Made by a program: the position numbers and the translations under genes
In this document: in pieces, positions 1-13,619 of the stretch
How the letters are laid out: each line of letters begins with the position of its first letter
How positions within the stretch are numbered: position 1 is the stretch's first letter
The notes under the pieces: generated by a model
What the model saw: the letters and a program-made list of their open reading frames with translations, nothing else
Told to the model about the DNA's origin: nothing
Database searches by the model: none
Source: Sipunculus nudus
Lineage: Eukaryota > Annelida > Sipuncula > Golfingiida > Sipunculidae
Length of the DNA stretch: 64,000 nt
Direction: 5' to 3'
Assembly (NCBI GenBank): GCA_026874595.1
Contig: CM049306.1
Coordinates: forward strand, 34,798,019-34,862,018

Positions 1-190
1 TGTTTATGTTTTATTTACCTTTCATTAATTTAGCTTTTTTTCTATTATATATACACATACATATTTGCATACATATATCTTCATATGTAAAATACGCAGC
101 ATTTTTTAATATTTTTTCACATTCATTTCATACCAAGTATTCTTCATATGTACTATATATAATTATATATTACTAAATATAAAACAATTA

Positions 191-375
191 TGGGGCTAGG
201 AGTCGAGGGATAAAACGCTGGCGACGCGGGTTCGATCCCCGGCGTGGCAATGAGAGTGGGTTGTAGTGGCCCGTCCAAGGATGGTGGTTTTATCCGGGCT
301 ATCCGGTTTCTTCCACCACTTGACACCACAACACCCCCTGAGCCATGAAGAGTGCTTTGATTATAGCTATAATGT
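191..375 (+). mobile_element. tRNA-derived SINE, family A (copy 1)
   Basis: The head carries a Pol III B box, GGTTCGATCCC (229-239), after GGGATAAAACGCTGGCGAC. The body (AGAGTGGGTTGTAGT, then a GGTGGTTTT segment and CCGGTTTCTTCCACCA) recurs near 17.6 kb and, inverted, near 31.2 and 32.9 kb. The tail keeps GAGCCATGAAGAGTGC. Confidence 0.75.
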
Positions 376-1929
376 CTATTTAGGTAATCCATGTAAACTG
401 AACACGTTTATAGTTATATACATAGATTCATCATGCGATTTGCTCCAGTTTGTCTATTCAGGATTCATCTTCTGCTGGGGATAAAGTGGAAAATAGTTTA
501 AAACTATCAGTCTGAAACGGTTTATCAAACACTGTACAATGTATGCCTTTTATATGTTTGCAAAGCTTAACTTGTATGGTTGTACAAACAAATGACATTG
601 GTTGAAAAGTCAAAACTAATTTAAGATATTTCCCAATGAAACATGTTCAATTGAAGACCATATTTTCTTCCTTATATTGTTTTCGCACAAGATTGCTCTT
701 TACAATATGATAATGAAAACATGAGCAAAATTCTGTTGTTTGTCAGTGAAATATGTATTGTTTAATAATATACCATATTTTTCTTATTAACAATATCTTT
801 TGGTAGCTTTCCTCTGAACGTAGGCTTATCTTGCAAACTTCTCAACGAAACATTAATAAACAAAACAAAACATGTCGATAAAATCAGCACCATTGTTCCT
901 CTAATCAGCATCAATTATTTTGCCTGGTTCAACTGCTAAGCTACCAATGTTTGTATGATTAATATCTTTATATGCTCAGGGGCGAACAATCATATAAATC
1001 CTGACAACGATCTCATAAGGCACGAGAAAACAGGAGAAAATACGAGAACCTGCAACTTCTCCCCGCCGCCTCCTATAGGGGGCGGAGATTCTGTAGTGAT
1101 GGATGCGGAAGCCCGGTTTCTTATTACAACATAGAACACGCTTGATTTGCCCCCATGGCCCACTATATCAGGCGAAATATCCATACAGATGGAATCAATT
1201 TCGTTATGGGATTCAGGTTCAATGAAACGAAGGGCAGATTGCAGACAGCTTCATTGCTTGCCCGCTAGATCCCAATGCAAAGTGAGCGGTACAAGCAAAG
1301 ACCCGCGTGACCGTTATGGTGATAATTCACGGTAGTATAAGTGACAGGGCGCAAAAGTAAAGTTTTATTTCAGTTAACGCCTGTAGCTCAGTTCCGAATT
1401 TAAAGGGGCTTATTCCAATAGCTAACGTTTGTTGAATAATGATTATTACTTGTACGTTTTATGAAATAGGGACCTTTCAACTTTTGTACATATAAAAAAA
1501 AACACCTTAGGTTATATGTTTTCTTCTGTTTCTCAACATGGGCGTATGCAACAGCTTGTAGATAAACAGGTTCACACATCTATAACAGAGGCGTTATAAG
1601 ATCTTAAAAGGAATGACCTACAATTCATTCATATATGTAAGCATGCAGAATAAGTTAGGAATCTCACAAATTCTGTAAAATGTACTGTAAACTGCTGGGA
1701 TATGACAAAATAAAGTATAAAACACAGATATTAAAAGCGGACATTGCCACGTTGAGACCATGGCTCCTGTTTGACCATCCTTGTTAATTATATTAATTGG
1801 GCAATTTCGCAATACTGTACAAGGTACCTTCATACTATTTTAATGAAACACATAGCTGTACAACCCACATTTTGCTGTTGACAGGAGAAAACCAAATTTA
1901 TTTACTTTATACCTTGTCTGACTTTCCAA
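376..1929. other. Non-coding interval, no gene seen
   Basis: Only short frames occur. The one structured item is a palindrome, CCGCCTCC-TATA-GGGGGCGG (1066-1085, one mismatch), similar to the CCTCC...GGAGG ends of repeat family C. Confidence 0.6.
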
Positions 1930-2012
1930 ATTAACCCTCTCCCCAACGGGGACCCCACACATGACGGAGGCTTGCATTCCTTAGAATGCAGATTTCTTCG
2001 CTTACAGAGGCT
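1930..2012 (-). repeat. Truncated repeat family C fragment (copy 4)
   Basis: The minus strand reads ATCTGCATTCTAAGGAATGC then AAGCCTCCGTCATGTG, matching the left end of the copy at 47332. Only the end is present. Confidence 0.5.
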
Positions 2013-2974
2013 AATAGCTGGCGTAAAATTCTGTATTATTTAAGCCACCAACAGACATAAACTGATCAGATTAGAGACATGATCTGATCTAATGATATCA
2101 GATACGTCGTAAACAACATGTTTTCCAAGGAACAACCTAACAACCTAAATGATCATATTTTGCTCCTTAATTTTGTTACAGCCGACGAAAACAAAATTTA
2201 ATCAAATGTTTGAAAGTAAATTTCTTCTTGGCCATCAGCTATTAGTCTTGATACTTGATATATAATGTTTGTTTATGCGATGTAGTTTTGAGAGTAGCTC
2301 AATATAATACATTGGTATTTATAGGTACACTTGGTATCTTCACAGCTAAGTTTATTACACTCTTTTTCCGATAGATTAGAAGCAATTCAAGATTTCTGAT
2401 TTCACGAAGTTAGCGTTAAATTTCATCTGTTGATAACTCATCTTCAACAAAACCGAGCACCCGTCAGGCTACCTGTGTGGCTTTGATAAATTCATTTCCT
2501 TATCTGTTATCTGTGAAATTATATCATTAAAGATAGCGTCCGGGCTGCCTACGGTCTATGGCTTGCGTTAATTATTATACCTGATATGTGCTCCATGACA
2601 ATATCATCACCAGTTTTGAACATTATACCTGAAAAACTTGCCATTTTTTCACATTTCTAACAACATAATTTTATGCAATGATTTGATTTAAATATTATTT
2701 CCGAAACCAAGTTAAGAGAGCCGACCATATATCCCTGGATACAAGCATGCGAACCTTTCTTGTCAAGGAAATTTTATTTTATAATAGATACAAAAATACA
2801 GTTACTTCATTGAATATTGTTCAATACGAGGCCGTTCCGAGTTCCATTTACCATGTCTATCAATTCAGCAACATGATATTGCTGTAGCTCTTCCTGGTAG
2901 TTTATTGAGTTTGTTTTAAAGATTTAGATTAAATGATATAGATTTTAGATATTTGCAAAAATATGTGTATTATC
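2013..2974. other. Non-coding interval, nothing recognised
   Basis: AT-rich DNA without a long frame, repeat or RNA-gene signature. Confidence 0.6.
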
Positions 2975-3390
2975 TTGTGCGTTTGTTATTGTCGAATAGA
3001 AAAATCTTCAAGGAAAGCCATACCGGCGCGGACTTCTCCACTTCACCAGCATAAGTAAGTGCAGTCCATGTTTGTTGCTTGCTTACCATCGCAAGACTTT
3101 CTGACCAGAGGTCCGATCTTGCGCATGCCCCACAAATCTGAGGCAAGGAGACGAAATGTATAAGACCGAACAAAAAGTAGTTGGAAGCTTGAAAACCTTG
3201 ATTTGTTAAGTTACGAGGGGGCGGGCACCATTGATCCCGTCCGGTGCAAGTTCATATCCACCTGTTTACATGCTGAAGCAATAGGTTTACAACGAAAGCT
3301 TGACAGGTACAATAATATTTTGAGGAGATAACACAATACTTCATTATCTTTAAATTAATATACCTGGTATGTGATAATCACCCTTTAATC
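2975..3390 (+). repeat. Dispersed repeat family D (copy 1)
   Basis: It shares AGGTCCGATCTTGCGCATG, GAGGCAAGGAGACG and, further right, CCTGGTATGTGATAATC in order with 36600-36945. The similarity is patchy, indicating an old dispersed repeat. Confidence 0.5.
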
Positions 3391-3507
3391 ATCTATTAGT
3401 ATACAGTCGTCATTACTAAATAGTAGGGCTGGGTATCGCCTCCAAATTTCGTATTGCAATATATCGCGATCTCATTACATTATACTTATAGGAAATCAGT
3501 GTGTTTT

Positions 3508-3555
<48 letters not shown>

Positions 3556-6500
3556 TATTAAAATGAGTATTATTAATCATTCTTCGTCATGCTAAATATA
3601 ATGAGACAATGAAAGTTTATGCAGATCAGTTTACGTAAAACCCAAAATATGGCTGTATTACTTACTATTGTACTTTAAGTAATTTACTTTCTTTTGATTT
3701 GTAACAATACTAAAATAAACCTTAAAAATCAAAACAATTTTTTAGGCCTTACATGTGCTTGTAAATGATAGAATTGTGGATGGTGTTTAAACAGAGAAAT
3801 GTGGTGTAGTGGTCAATCACAGCCGTGTACTCTATCCAAGGGGTGCCGTTCTTAAACAGCAGCACTGTTAACTTGACACTTGATCTAAATGCAGTTATCA
3901 TAAGATGTGAGGAGAATGAATGGTTAATTAGTATAACCGTGTTCAGCACTCATGTCTGTTTGATGAGTGGAAATATATTTATATGGTACCAATAAATCCT
4001 CGTGCAGACATGCATATTTCCGGATTTTATCTATTGCATACTTAAACTTAACGTCTAAAGGAATGGCAGCGGCTTTCTCTTAGAGGTTGCATTAATCCCA
4101 ACTCTTTTCAATGGAAACATTAATTTTACTTAAAAATCAGTTTAAGGCACCTTTAACAAAATATAAAAAAAAGGAGGCCTTTGGTAGAGGTATGCGTTTT
4201 GTTCTGTTTTAATGTAATCGATATATTTAAACTTGAAAGAATAACAGTCATCATGTTTCAATGCTTGGAACTCTGGGTAATATCAATTTATCTTATTTTA
4301 GGTGTACTTCGTCTTCAAGGGGAAGAACTCTGCTAGGCAAGTTTTGCTTCTTTTATGATCCCGATCAATCATCCAAAAGCCTATTTACATGGTTAGTTTG
4401 GTGCGAGTATGAAAAGAGAGTGACACAAACCGGGGACACTTAGAAAACATGGGGAAATATCAATGGTTCCTTTTCATTTTGACGACTCAAAATCCTGATT
4501 CATTTTATTCTGTCTTTTCAGTTTAACACAAAAACTACACATACCAGGAAAAGAGATTAGAGATTAGAACCAAACCCTTGAAAAAAGACTTCAAAGTAAT
4601 GTCAGTTGAATCGTTAACTGGTCGTCCATGCCCGAGGGCTTATGTAAACCCAGCTGGGTTGTGTTTCTTTAATATGCTGCGGTTCTGTCTCCGTAATCCA
4701 ATATTCGAGGTATAAGGAGAATAAATATAGCTACTTGTATAAGCAGTCAGTTGATGTTGACAGACACATTTTCCATTCCTGGATTGACTATGAGTGGTCT
4801 CGGTTTGTCTGCGGCATTAGGCCAGAAATCAAATAACCAATAAGAAATAATGAATTGTTAATATTAAAATTAAGTAATTTAACGTAATTTACCTATCAAG
4901 AGTCAGGTGTAAATTAATCAAAACTTATTTATCTACACTTTGATGGAAATGATTATACCACACTTTAGAAGTTAGGCGGAGTTCGCGTGTTTCGTCCCTT
5001 TTATGATTGTCTGTTTGTCTGTTTGCTGAAAGGTCTCCAAGGAAATCTTGTGGACAACTGCGTTAACAAGTATTGAATAGATAACTAAACGAGAAAATCT
5101 ATCTTCTGGTATTTTATTTAATGAAGGAAAGTTCAGTTGCTCCCGACCGAGTGGTATTGTTATCCCTAAATTAAGGATTACGAATTAAAATTACGAATGA
5201 TCCTAAATTTTTTTTTAATTGACGAAGGTATATCCGTTCTGTGTTTTCCAATATTTGTTTGCTGACTGAAACTACCTAGATCAAGTTCAACTGGTTTCCA
5301 TTGAAACTGTGATCAACAAATTTCCGGTTGATTTTACTCATGGATGATATCGTATATAAAGACCATACAATGCCAAAAAGGATAATAAAATATTGATTTA
5401 ATGTATTGTAATTGCATTTCTCTTCTTGTATTTGCTTCTAATCTCATATTTAGTCACCGACAACATTGTGGGAAAAAAGATAATAGTGTAAGGGAGGGGT
5501 TCCTTGCTCAAGTTCAGTTGGTGGGGAAACGAAGTATAATATATTGCAAGCGCTCGACGCCAAAGCAAGTAAGCCGGCAATGAGGAAATCGGAAACTGGT
5601 TAACGGTTCATAAGAGTTCAACAAAGCATTCTATAAAGCATTAGTTTTACATTTTATATAGAATTCTGGTACTCTTGAAATCCAGTTTAATGTATATTAA
5701 TTTAGAATTACCCCTTTTTGTAAATATACCCATTATGAATTTAATATTTCGGTGCCTTTTAAGACGTTATTATGCCATGAACTCTTCAATCAAGGAACAA
5801 TGGGTTATATCATTCTTATATTTCTTGGAACAATTTTGATTTTGATCAGTTATTCCTGTATATCAATTTGCATAGACATTTGCAATATTAATGAAGAAAA
5901 AAATAACCCATTTTAAACCCCCATTTCCTTGCAAATCTGCTTCGATATGACTCTACTGCATGGAACAGCAAGAGATATGTGATTGTGGACGGACTTTGAA
6001 AATAAGACTAGTGATTTCGGAATGTTTCCCGGTGTCTGGCTCTACTTGCTATATACCTTGACCTGCATGTAGTCTGGCTTTAAAATTCAAAGTTGCCTTG
6101 TTCTTCTTGATTAGGATAACTAAAAATTCATGTTAAACAAGATTCGTTATGATCGTGAAGTCCACAGCATGGTTTATGTTCATTTCAGAGCTCTCAACCA
6201 GATCATCGAAGTTTACTAAAGATACCAACATGTTTACCCATTCCAATGGACTACTTAATTACTTGTTTTAAGTGAATGGCCGAATGTGGAATCCGTCGAT
6301 TGTCCGAAAAGTCAGTGTGGAACCTTTTTACGCAAATTGGAAGATCAAAGTCCGGCAAATCTATGTACGTTGACTTTCTACAATAAAAAAGCAGGACTGT
6401 CCTATTCACTGTCCTATTCACAGACTTTATACATGTACATAGGCCTGATACGTTACAGATTGACCAGTGCTAATTTAAATTCCTATATACCCACCTCCAC

Positions 6501-8232
6501 GCAGAGTAAGAATACGTGGAAAATCCTTCACATTACACAAAAAAGAACTGATCTGCACGGAGACTACCCGAACATACACTCTCAAATGCAGGTACATGGT
6601 GGTGACCGGCCACATGACCTCAGAGGCGTATATACTTCATATCTATAACGAAAACAACCAATTACTGATATTAGAGGCGCTTCATACTTTCTAGTTTGCT
6701 CAGTTGAGTTTACAGACCTGTTCAGTATACAACGTATTGTGAACATTAGCCTGTAACTGTAACAACAACTGTTTTCTATAACGTTTCTGAGAGTCCAAGA
6801 TCGTTTCGCGCTAGAGTGCCATTAAACCATTCGGGAGACTAGTGATGCAACAAAACATGAAGAAATATGTACTGTCATCAGCGGCTTAGAACTTGGCAGC
6901 GTTGAACCAAGTTCTCTTTTTCACATTTTATACGATTTTCCTGGCGTCAAAAAGTCTCGGTGTACCTCACCTGCGTGGTCCAGAGTGTATCACACGACAG
7001 GAAGTCTGAGGAGCGTCGTGAGTAAGAACCCACGACTAGACGCCGATCCACGGTCTCGGTCAATCGTAGGACACCGTATGGACTCGGAGATATCCCCATC
7101 AAAAATCTAATCTTGATCGAATTACCAGTGCGAGCTGTCGAGCAGCCCTCTTTTTCTCTTATCCCGCCTTTTTGTCTCAGTCTTACATTTTTCCTATATT
7201 TCCTTGAATACATTTACTTCTTCCTGCATATTTGTTTTGCTCTTGACATGGACTTTTATATTTCGACTTTTGTGAAAGCGTGCTTGTAATTTGGAGCTTC
7301 ATGGTCTCACCAGCTATGAGACCAGAAAGAACTTCCATCTTAGTTTAACTTGGTGACACTTAAATGTCTTCAGGCCTGCCAAAAAAACTCTTTTTTAAGA
7401 ATCACTTTTTTTGACGATTAACTGAAAAAACGCAGATTACTTTTTTTCACATTGGTAAGCAGCACTCATTTTCCCATTTTGTTCAGTGAAAGAATTCCGA
7501 AATATGCTATTTCACTCCTGCTATAACTTTCACGTTGGAACTAGAATTGTATACTTAGCAGCGTGTGTCACATGTGGAAAATACCCGTATCTTCACGCAC
7601 GGAGATGTGTGCTCCGCGTCTTTTGGGACGATATATATACTCATTCGTGGAATGCGAAGCACATCTTTCAGTTTGTGATAAAAATGTAGCATTCCCGCTG
7701 TTTTTTCATTCTTTATTTCAGAGAGAGCTCTTTTTTTCCAGAGCACTTGCTCTGGTCAGTTACCACTGGCAGGCCTGGTCTCCTTTAAAGCAGCTATAAA
7801 CACTTAATGAAAAATCCACCTCAACACCATTTAACATTTTTCTCTTAAATCAGTTTAACATTGTATAATAATATTCCACCAAAAGGTTTTAAAATTCAAT
7901 TATAAACGAGAAGAAGAAAAAAACATTGTAGATGAGCAAACAAAAGTGTGGTGATACTGTCATTTGGTTTACTATGAGCTCGCTCGGCTTCACAGGGTGC
8001 ATAGAATGATCGATATAACGAAGAGGATCTGGCCATAGATGCAGTCTTGAAAATTCCTGCACGTTACCTGCTGACACGCGCGGGGATTTGGGGGGGGGGA
8101 GACCCGGATCAGATTTGAACAGAAACGTATGTATAATAACTTATGGCATGTCCTTGGCTATATCAGAAGGTATATAACCCTTTTTTAAACGGCTGTCTGA
8201 ACTGTGTTCAAACTATCAAAATCTTTCTCAAA
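3391..8232. other. Non-coding interval with no supportable gene
   Basis: Apart from a (TA)n tract at 3511 there is little structure. The longest frame (6286-6648, 120 codons, plus) has no domain, signal peptide or recognisable motif. A minus-strand frame at 6947-7213 lies in a less AT-rich patch and is likewise unrecognised. Single exons of a spliced gene could hide here. Confidence 0.55.
3511..3552. repeat. (TA)n microsatellite
   Basis: Uninterrupted TA dinucleotides, about 21 units. Confidence 0.97.
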
Positions 8233-8573
8233 CTAAAAATCTGCATTCTGAATGCTATAATCCACCATGTGGCGATCCCTCTTGTAGGATGCTCCCAAAA
8301 CTGTGATGGAATTCCACGTATTCGGCCATTTCATCCGGTTCGTTCGTGCATATATGACTGTACATTTCTGAATTTTCCTTGGTTAAATTCCTGAATCCCG
8401 ATCATTAGTTGGGTTCATACAAAAATCTAATCGATTCTTAATTGGCCCATTCCCGAAATGGCCTGAAATTCTTGATCGCGTTAATTATGTTGTAAATAAA
8501 ATCCTACAAAAACACATAAACACAAACTCGAACGGGGACGAACGCATACCCTCCTGGCGGAGGCAGTAATGAC
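8233..8573 (+). repeat. Dispersed repeat family C (copy 1)
   Basis: This is a roughly 340-bp element from ATCTGCATTCTGAATGC to CCTCCTGGCGGAGGCAGTAA. Internal landmarks are GTTCGTTCGTGCATA, AAAATCTAATCGATTC, TTGGCCCATTCCCGAAATG and AACTCGAACGGGGACGAACG. The order is the same near 47.5 and 57.5 kb. No coding capacity is evident. Confidence 0.72.
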
Positions 8574-11500
8574 TATAAATTCGCAAGTGGTCTGTATAAC
8601 AACAGCTAACGCACTGTTCTTTAAGAAGACCACGTAGCAGCAAATAAGCTGTAATTTAGGTCAGGCCAAAAATATGTTGTCATCGGAATTTCGCGGAACC
8701 TTGCTTGTAGCCGATAACCTTTGTAAATATCATGCATTTTTAAAAGCGGCCTACCAATTAATTTAATAGCTATTATATTGGTAAGTTCTAACATTAAAAG
8801 AACTTTATCTCCGAGGTAATTTGAACTGCTTGCTTCAGGGTGTGAAGAGAAACGATAGATACAAACTTTATGTCCTTAAGTAATTTTGTATTCACTGTTT
8901 GATGAGCCGGTAATTGTGATTTACGGAGGGGCCACGCTGTTAGTGGCTGAAGAGGTGATTGTGAATCGCCCTGCCCCACTTACAGCCCACAAGTTTCATT
9001 ATAACCGAGAACACAGCCGTGTTTAATAGCATGACAATTCCACGTGGCGGTCTGCTCTGTATTCATTCTCACTGGTTGGCAGCCAATACTTTCATTTTTT
9101 TTTTCTGGTCGTCATTTAATAGTGGTGTCCATCAGAACAGGAAAATACGAGCATTGATTAAGTGAAGAATGTCATTTATTCTCTATAATTAAAGGAGTTT
9201 TGTGTTTGCAAAGCATGTAAAATGAGTTTTCCTGCCCAGTAGCATGTAACGTGACTAGCAGACACGACACTGCTTGCATTGCCGTGTAAAACCACCCCTT
9301 CTGAGTCACGAGTCGTAGTATCAACGTACATGTATATACAGCTACTGTTTATACGTGGGCAGATAAGGAACAATCATTTAAGTTCAAAATATACTAGGCA
9401 ATGCGATACTTGTGTTGATAAATTCTCATTGACTGAGCAAAATATGACAGTCGGTAATGAATCTAAAAAAAAAAATTCGTGAATGAAAACATGGTCATCA
9501 ATTTCGGAGATATAATCAGTTCCTTCCTCCTCTGTCCACTTTTTCATTCAATCTATTTCGACTTTCTTTCAAATATTACAACTGAACTTTATTGAAGCTG
9601 TCGTCACAGGTATAGTGTCAAGATTTATGTCAAATTAGAAAAAAAATGAATATCTAACTTTGCAATCGTGTTCCCCTGTCCTTTGAATAGGCACAAAAAC
9701 GTAAGCCACCTCTAACGTGAGCATTAATGTTTGTCCCTTGGATATAAGAGGAAGGTCCGAAGGTGTGTGAATGAACAAAATCATTCGAATATGCTGTACC
9801 CGATTGTAAAATGGGTAATACCCTCTTGACATTCTCTCCTTGTATCGGCAAAAGAGTCTATTTTAAGATACTCAAATAGGGTCGCTAGTTCATTTTATCA
9901 TGTATCATTTCATGACCATTATATGGAAACTAAAGAAAGGTGAGTATTGCCTTCTTGCCAGATAGTATTTCTCTCCTGTTATATCGCTTGTCGCATTCTG
10001 CGAAATTATTGGCAAAATAAAATAGATGGACATGGGTAGTTGATTGGAGTATTTATAACAATATATTCCAAAAGTATAGCTCATTCAGTAAAGTTCTGTT
10101 TTTTAATAAGGTCTTGCTACAATTAAATATTTTTTGCTGCAATTACATGTGTTAGAATTGACATAAAGACATTAATATATAATAGAGGTAGATAACATGC
10201 ATGACATAAAACTACATCTAATGATCAAATATATCTGATGTTTACATAGGCTATCGGAAAAAGCTAAAGTTATAACTTGGAAAAATAGCATCTATACATC
10301 ACAACGTACACTTTTTAATATTTTCATGTAAAATCGTACAAGGGATATAAAAAGAAAAAAAAAACAATGGAAGAATTCTGTGTTAAGAGTATCTGGAGTA
10401 TAATAACCGTCCGTGTGATTCAGTCATCAGGTTAACATTGACGTTACTAAATGTTTGTGTTGCGTTTTCACACCACGATCATCGCCAAGAACTTAACCAC
10501 AACTGTTTCCTTTGGACTGGCCATGCCAATGGTTGGTGCAAAGAGTGGTGTTGGTGAACGAATGGTTCTTGTGGCTTGTCTGGATCTTTTAGAATGGAAC
10601 TAACTGGGTACAGAGCGCTGCTTCAGTCATGGGGTTCCCCAGGGAGCTGTAAAACCCGCCATAAAACACGCAATATAGAGACACAGAGACAAGCGGTATA
10701 AAATGTGATAAAGCTAACCTTGACGGTAGCATCTACAGCCAATACACAATCGTAAATTCATTTCACAATATCATATGTAGATTGGAATAAACCCATAAAA
10801 GAAAAATAAGAGGACGGTTTTGTATAATTCATCAGTACTGTAAACTGGCCAGAGTTCGGACAAGTAGCGTATCCACGTTCCATGCATGCTACACACATAA
10901 AGTATATGTCTTGATGGCCCGAAAGAGCATTTTGTTTTTGTCTATATTGTAAATTTGACCCGAGTGTAAAGGCTTTGAGATATTTCCATTTCATGATACT
11001 TACCTTAATTTGAAATCGAAGCTATATTTTAATTAAAAATTTTTTACAAGGGTAGCATGTTTGGCTTATAGGCTGTTTTCCTATATCTATAGGGCCTGGG
11101 CCTAGATGCAGACACATGATACAATCTATAATAAAATATATTCATCATACATATTAAACATACATGACCCGATGTTACATAAAGTATATAGCACACATAA
11201 TTCCTGCGGTGTCGTAACTGACAAGTTACCCCTGCGCTGTTAAAATTTTCCCCACGTCCTTTGTTAAAGTGAGACAGTCACATGTAAGCTTGCAACTCAT
11301 CTTTTTTAAAATAAAACACGTTATATGACTGAAAATTATTTTCAATACATGAAAATGAAATAAAATACATTTTTATTATATTTATACCTCTCATGCTCCA
11401 AATGCATGACAGGTAACAACGAAACAAATAATTCATGTATAAAGATTTAACCAATTATAAGAGGTAATCGAAATAGTGGTAATCTAAAATCTCTACCCCG

Positions 11501-12339
11501 TAAAAGTCCAACCTATTCTGTTTCAACTGATGGATGATACTGGATTGTCTTGGCTCTTCGATAACGAATCAGTTGTTCAACTCAACACCATTTATTACCC
11601 ATACTCATCCCGGTTACAGGGTCTGTGATAGGGAAATTTGCGTCAATAATTAAGAACACAAAACCTTTACTCTTAAGATTACGGCCAAATGAAAAGCGGG
11701 AAATCGATCGTTTATTAAAAGGGCAAAACGGTTATAAGCTGAAGCCTACATGAAAAACATCACTCAATAGTGAAAGGGTTTAATTGAATTGAAATCAGGA
11801 AACGATGAGGAATCATGTTTTAAGCCTCCACGTAGGAAGTAAAAGCTAATAGAGGTTGCTGAGTGTATTTCTATAAAGGCAAATATGGTATATACGGTAA
11901 AAATCAGTACGGGTGGGTCAACTTAAGTCCCCTCGAGTGCAAACCCTTTGAATTTTCTTTTCTTTTTCATCTGTCATTTTTTTGTTGGGCCAGATCTCCA
12001 ATATGGCAGATTTCCTAAAGCATGACATTTGGACACAATATAAGTCCTAGGTCACAGATTTACACCTGATACTTTTTTTTGACATTTACCTAAATCCCAA
12101 GGCCGTGCAGTGCGTAGCTGATTCTCCAATATCGCAGATTTGTTGCCGTCCGGAGGAGGGGGTCCAGTGATTGCTGGGATATTGCAAACATCAAATACAA
12201 CTGATTTGCTTTGACACAGGATCGTAAGTCAGCTTATAGAGGTAATATTCAAACTATATGTGTGCCAAAATAGAACAGTCCATAAGGAACATTCAAGGAT
12301 ATGATTAAATTATCATCATTCATCCAACGTTTTGCAACA
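8574..12339. other. Non-coding interval upstream of the solo LTR
   Basis: No frame exceeds 80 codons. The 127-bp-spaced direct repeat at about 12 kb is the only feature seen. Distal regulatory DNA of the receptor gene could lie here. Confidence 0.55.
11993..12143 (+). repeat. Short direct repeat pair
   Basis: GATCTCCAATATGGCAGATTT (at about 11993) and GATTCTCCAATATCGCAGATT (at about 12120) are near-identical and 127 bp apart. The rest of the interval is not obviously duplicated. Confidence 0.5.
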
Positions 12340-13154
12340 TGTTACAGGTGCTCTTTTTATTGTGTGACACGGGCGTAACTCCTGTTGTGACACCCTCGCC
12401 GAGCCGTTTGTTACATTCTATGTTTAATCCGTACTGGTTGAACTCTCGTTGTCATGTTAGCCTTAGGTTTTCACGCCTGGCCGAGGCCATGTGATGACCC
12501 TGGTATGTAGGGATGCTCACGGCGAAGTTTTCTAGAGAATTCCTGAAACGTGTGTTTACTGTATCATGTAGGATCCTTAAGACTGTTCGAGAAGTGGAAA
12601 ATTCTCGGCTTGAGGTGTGAAGGTATATAAAGGGGCTGTGTTTTAGAACGGAGCAGGGAGAGCAGAGCAGATTCCAGCGGACGCAGAATTAAGCGTGTGT
12701 CAGTTTCTAGGACCTTATTCGCCGAATGCGGCAATTATAGATTTTCTAAGACTTTCTCCTGGATTTTATGCATTTGGACTTCAGTTTACTTTCTGGATGT
12801 TACAAGAGCTTTACACTGGACTGTCATTCTCTGAGAGTATACATTTAAAGAACTTATCATTGTGCCGGTGTTGGTATCCAGGTACTGTGCACATTATTTT
12901 CTGTGTGATTGTATTGATTTGTTGCTATACCGCTGTTTTACTGTATAATTGTATTGATTTAGTGTATTGTAATGTAAGGGTTGTTTTAAGAATAATCTAT
13001 AGTTATTTGTTAACAAAAAACCACTGACTTCATTATTCATTCCCATAGACATTTCACGCTGCCTAGTGTTGCAGAATCTGATTTTTTTTTATCTCCATTA
13101 CAGAATTTGTGTTCATCACGCATACGTGATCTGTTTATATTAGATTCCGTAACA
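12340..13154 (+). mobile_element. Solo LTR of an LTR retrotransposon (family L, copy 1)
   Basis: This 815-bp unit begins TGTTACAG and ends CCGTAACA, giving TGTTAC/GTAACA terminal inverted repeats of the TG...CA type. The same four bases, AACA, precede it (12336-12339) and follow it (13155-13158), as expected for a target-site duplication. It contains a TATATAAA promoter box at 12624-12631. A second copy of the family lies inverted at 23473-24238 and aligns end to end. No gag or pol sequence and no primer-binding site follows, so it is a solo LTR left by recombination. The 110-codon open frame inside it (12695-13027) is not shared in the same frame by the other copy. Gypsy or BEL/Pao affiliation cannot be decided from the LTR alone. 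Confidence 0.87.
12624..12631 (+). promoter_or_regulatory. TATA box of the plus-strand solo LTR
   Basis: TATATAAA sits in the 5' third of the LTR and is conserved in the inverted copy (23983-23990). It would drive transcription from about 12655 toward the dopamine receptor, whose coding start is 1.7 kb downstream. Whether it is active is unknown. Confidence 0.55.
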
Positions 13155-13619
13155 AACACCCAAACCTACCATCAGTCCATGCACAAAAAAAAAACCTTCA
13201 CGTACGACTAATCCATATACCTGACCTTTAAAACCTATAAAAAAGCAGAAAGAGTTTTTTTTTAAATAACGTGCTTTTTTCAAATTATTATTGACAGGAC
13301 ATTGATAATCATATACTAAAAGTCATGATTTACCTATGATGTTTGCAGTGGAAATAGGTACAAAATCTCTTAAATGCACATTAGAAATGTCTTCAGGGAA
13401 CACTTATCGAGGAGCGGTTACAGGCGTAGGCGAGTATCAATTATTATTAAGCTGGAAGGCTCAATGAAAAATAGGCCATCTTCCAATTTTATGCTCGGAA
13501 ATTATGAGAAGTAGGAGAATAGATGGTCTTGGGGGAATAAGCAATGGGTAAACACTGGCACTCGGGGACATCCAGTGCGTATCTAACTCCGTTTGTCTAT
13601 TAATTCCCGTCTAAGAGCG
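13155..13619. other. Spacer between the solo LTR and the putative receptor 5' exon
   Basis: AT-rich with short A and T runs. If the acceptor at 13639 is used, this is the 3' end of an intron. Confidence 0.5.

Noticed and set aside
6286-6648. 120-codon frame as a gene
   Set aside because: No domain, signal peptide or recognisable motif; length is expected by chance in 64 kb.
12695-13027. 110-codon open frame as a gene
   Set aside because: It lies wholly inside a solo LTR and the other LTR copy does not preserve it.
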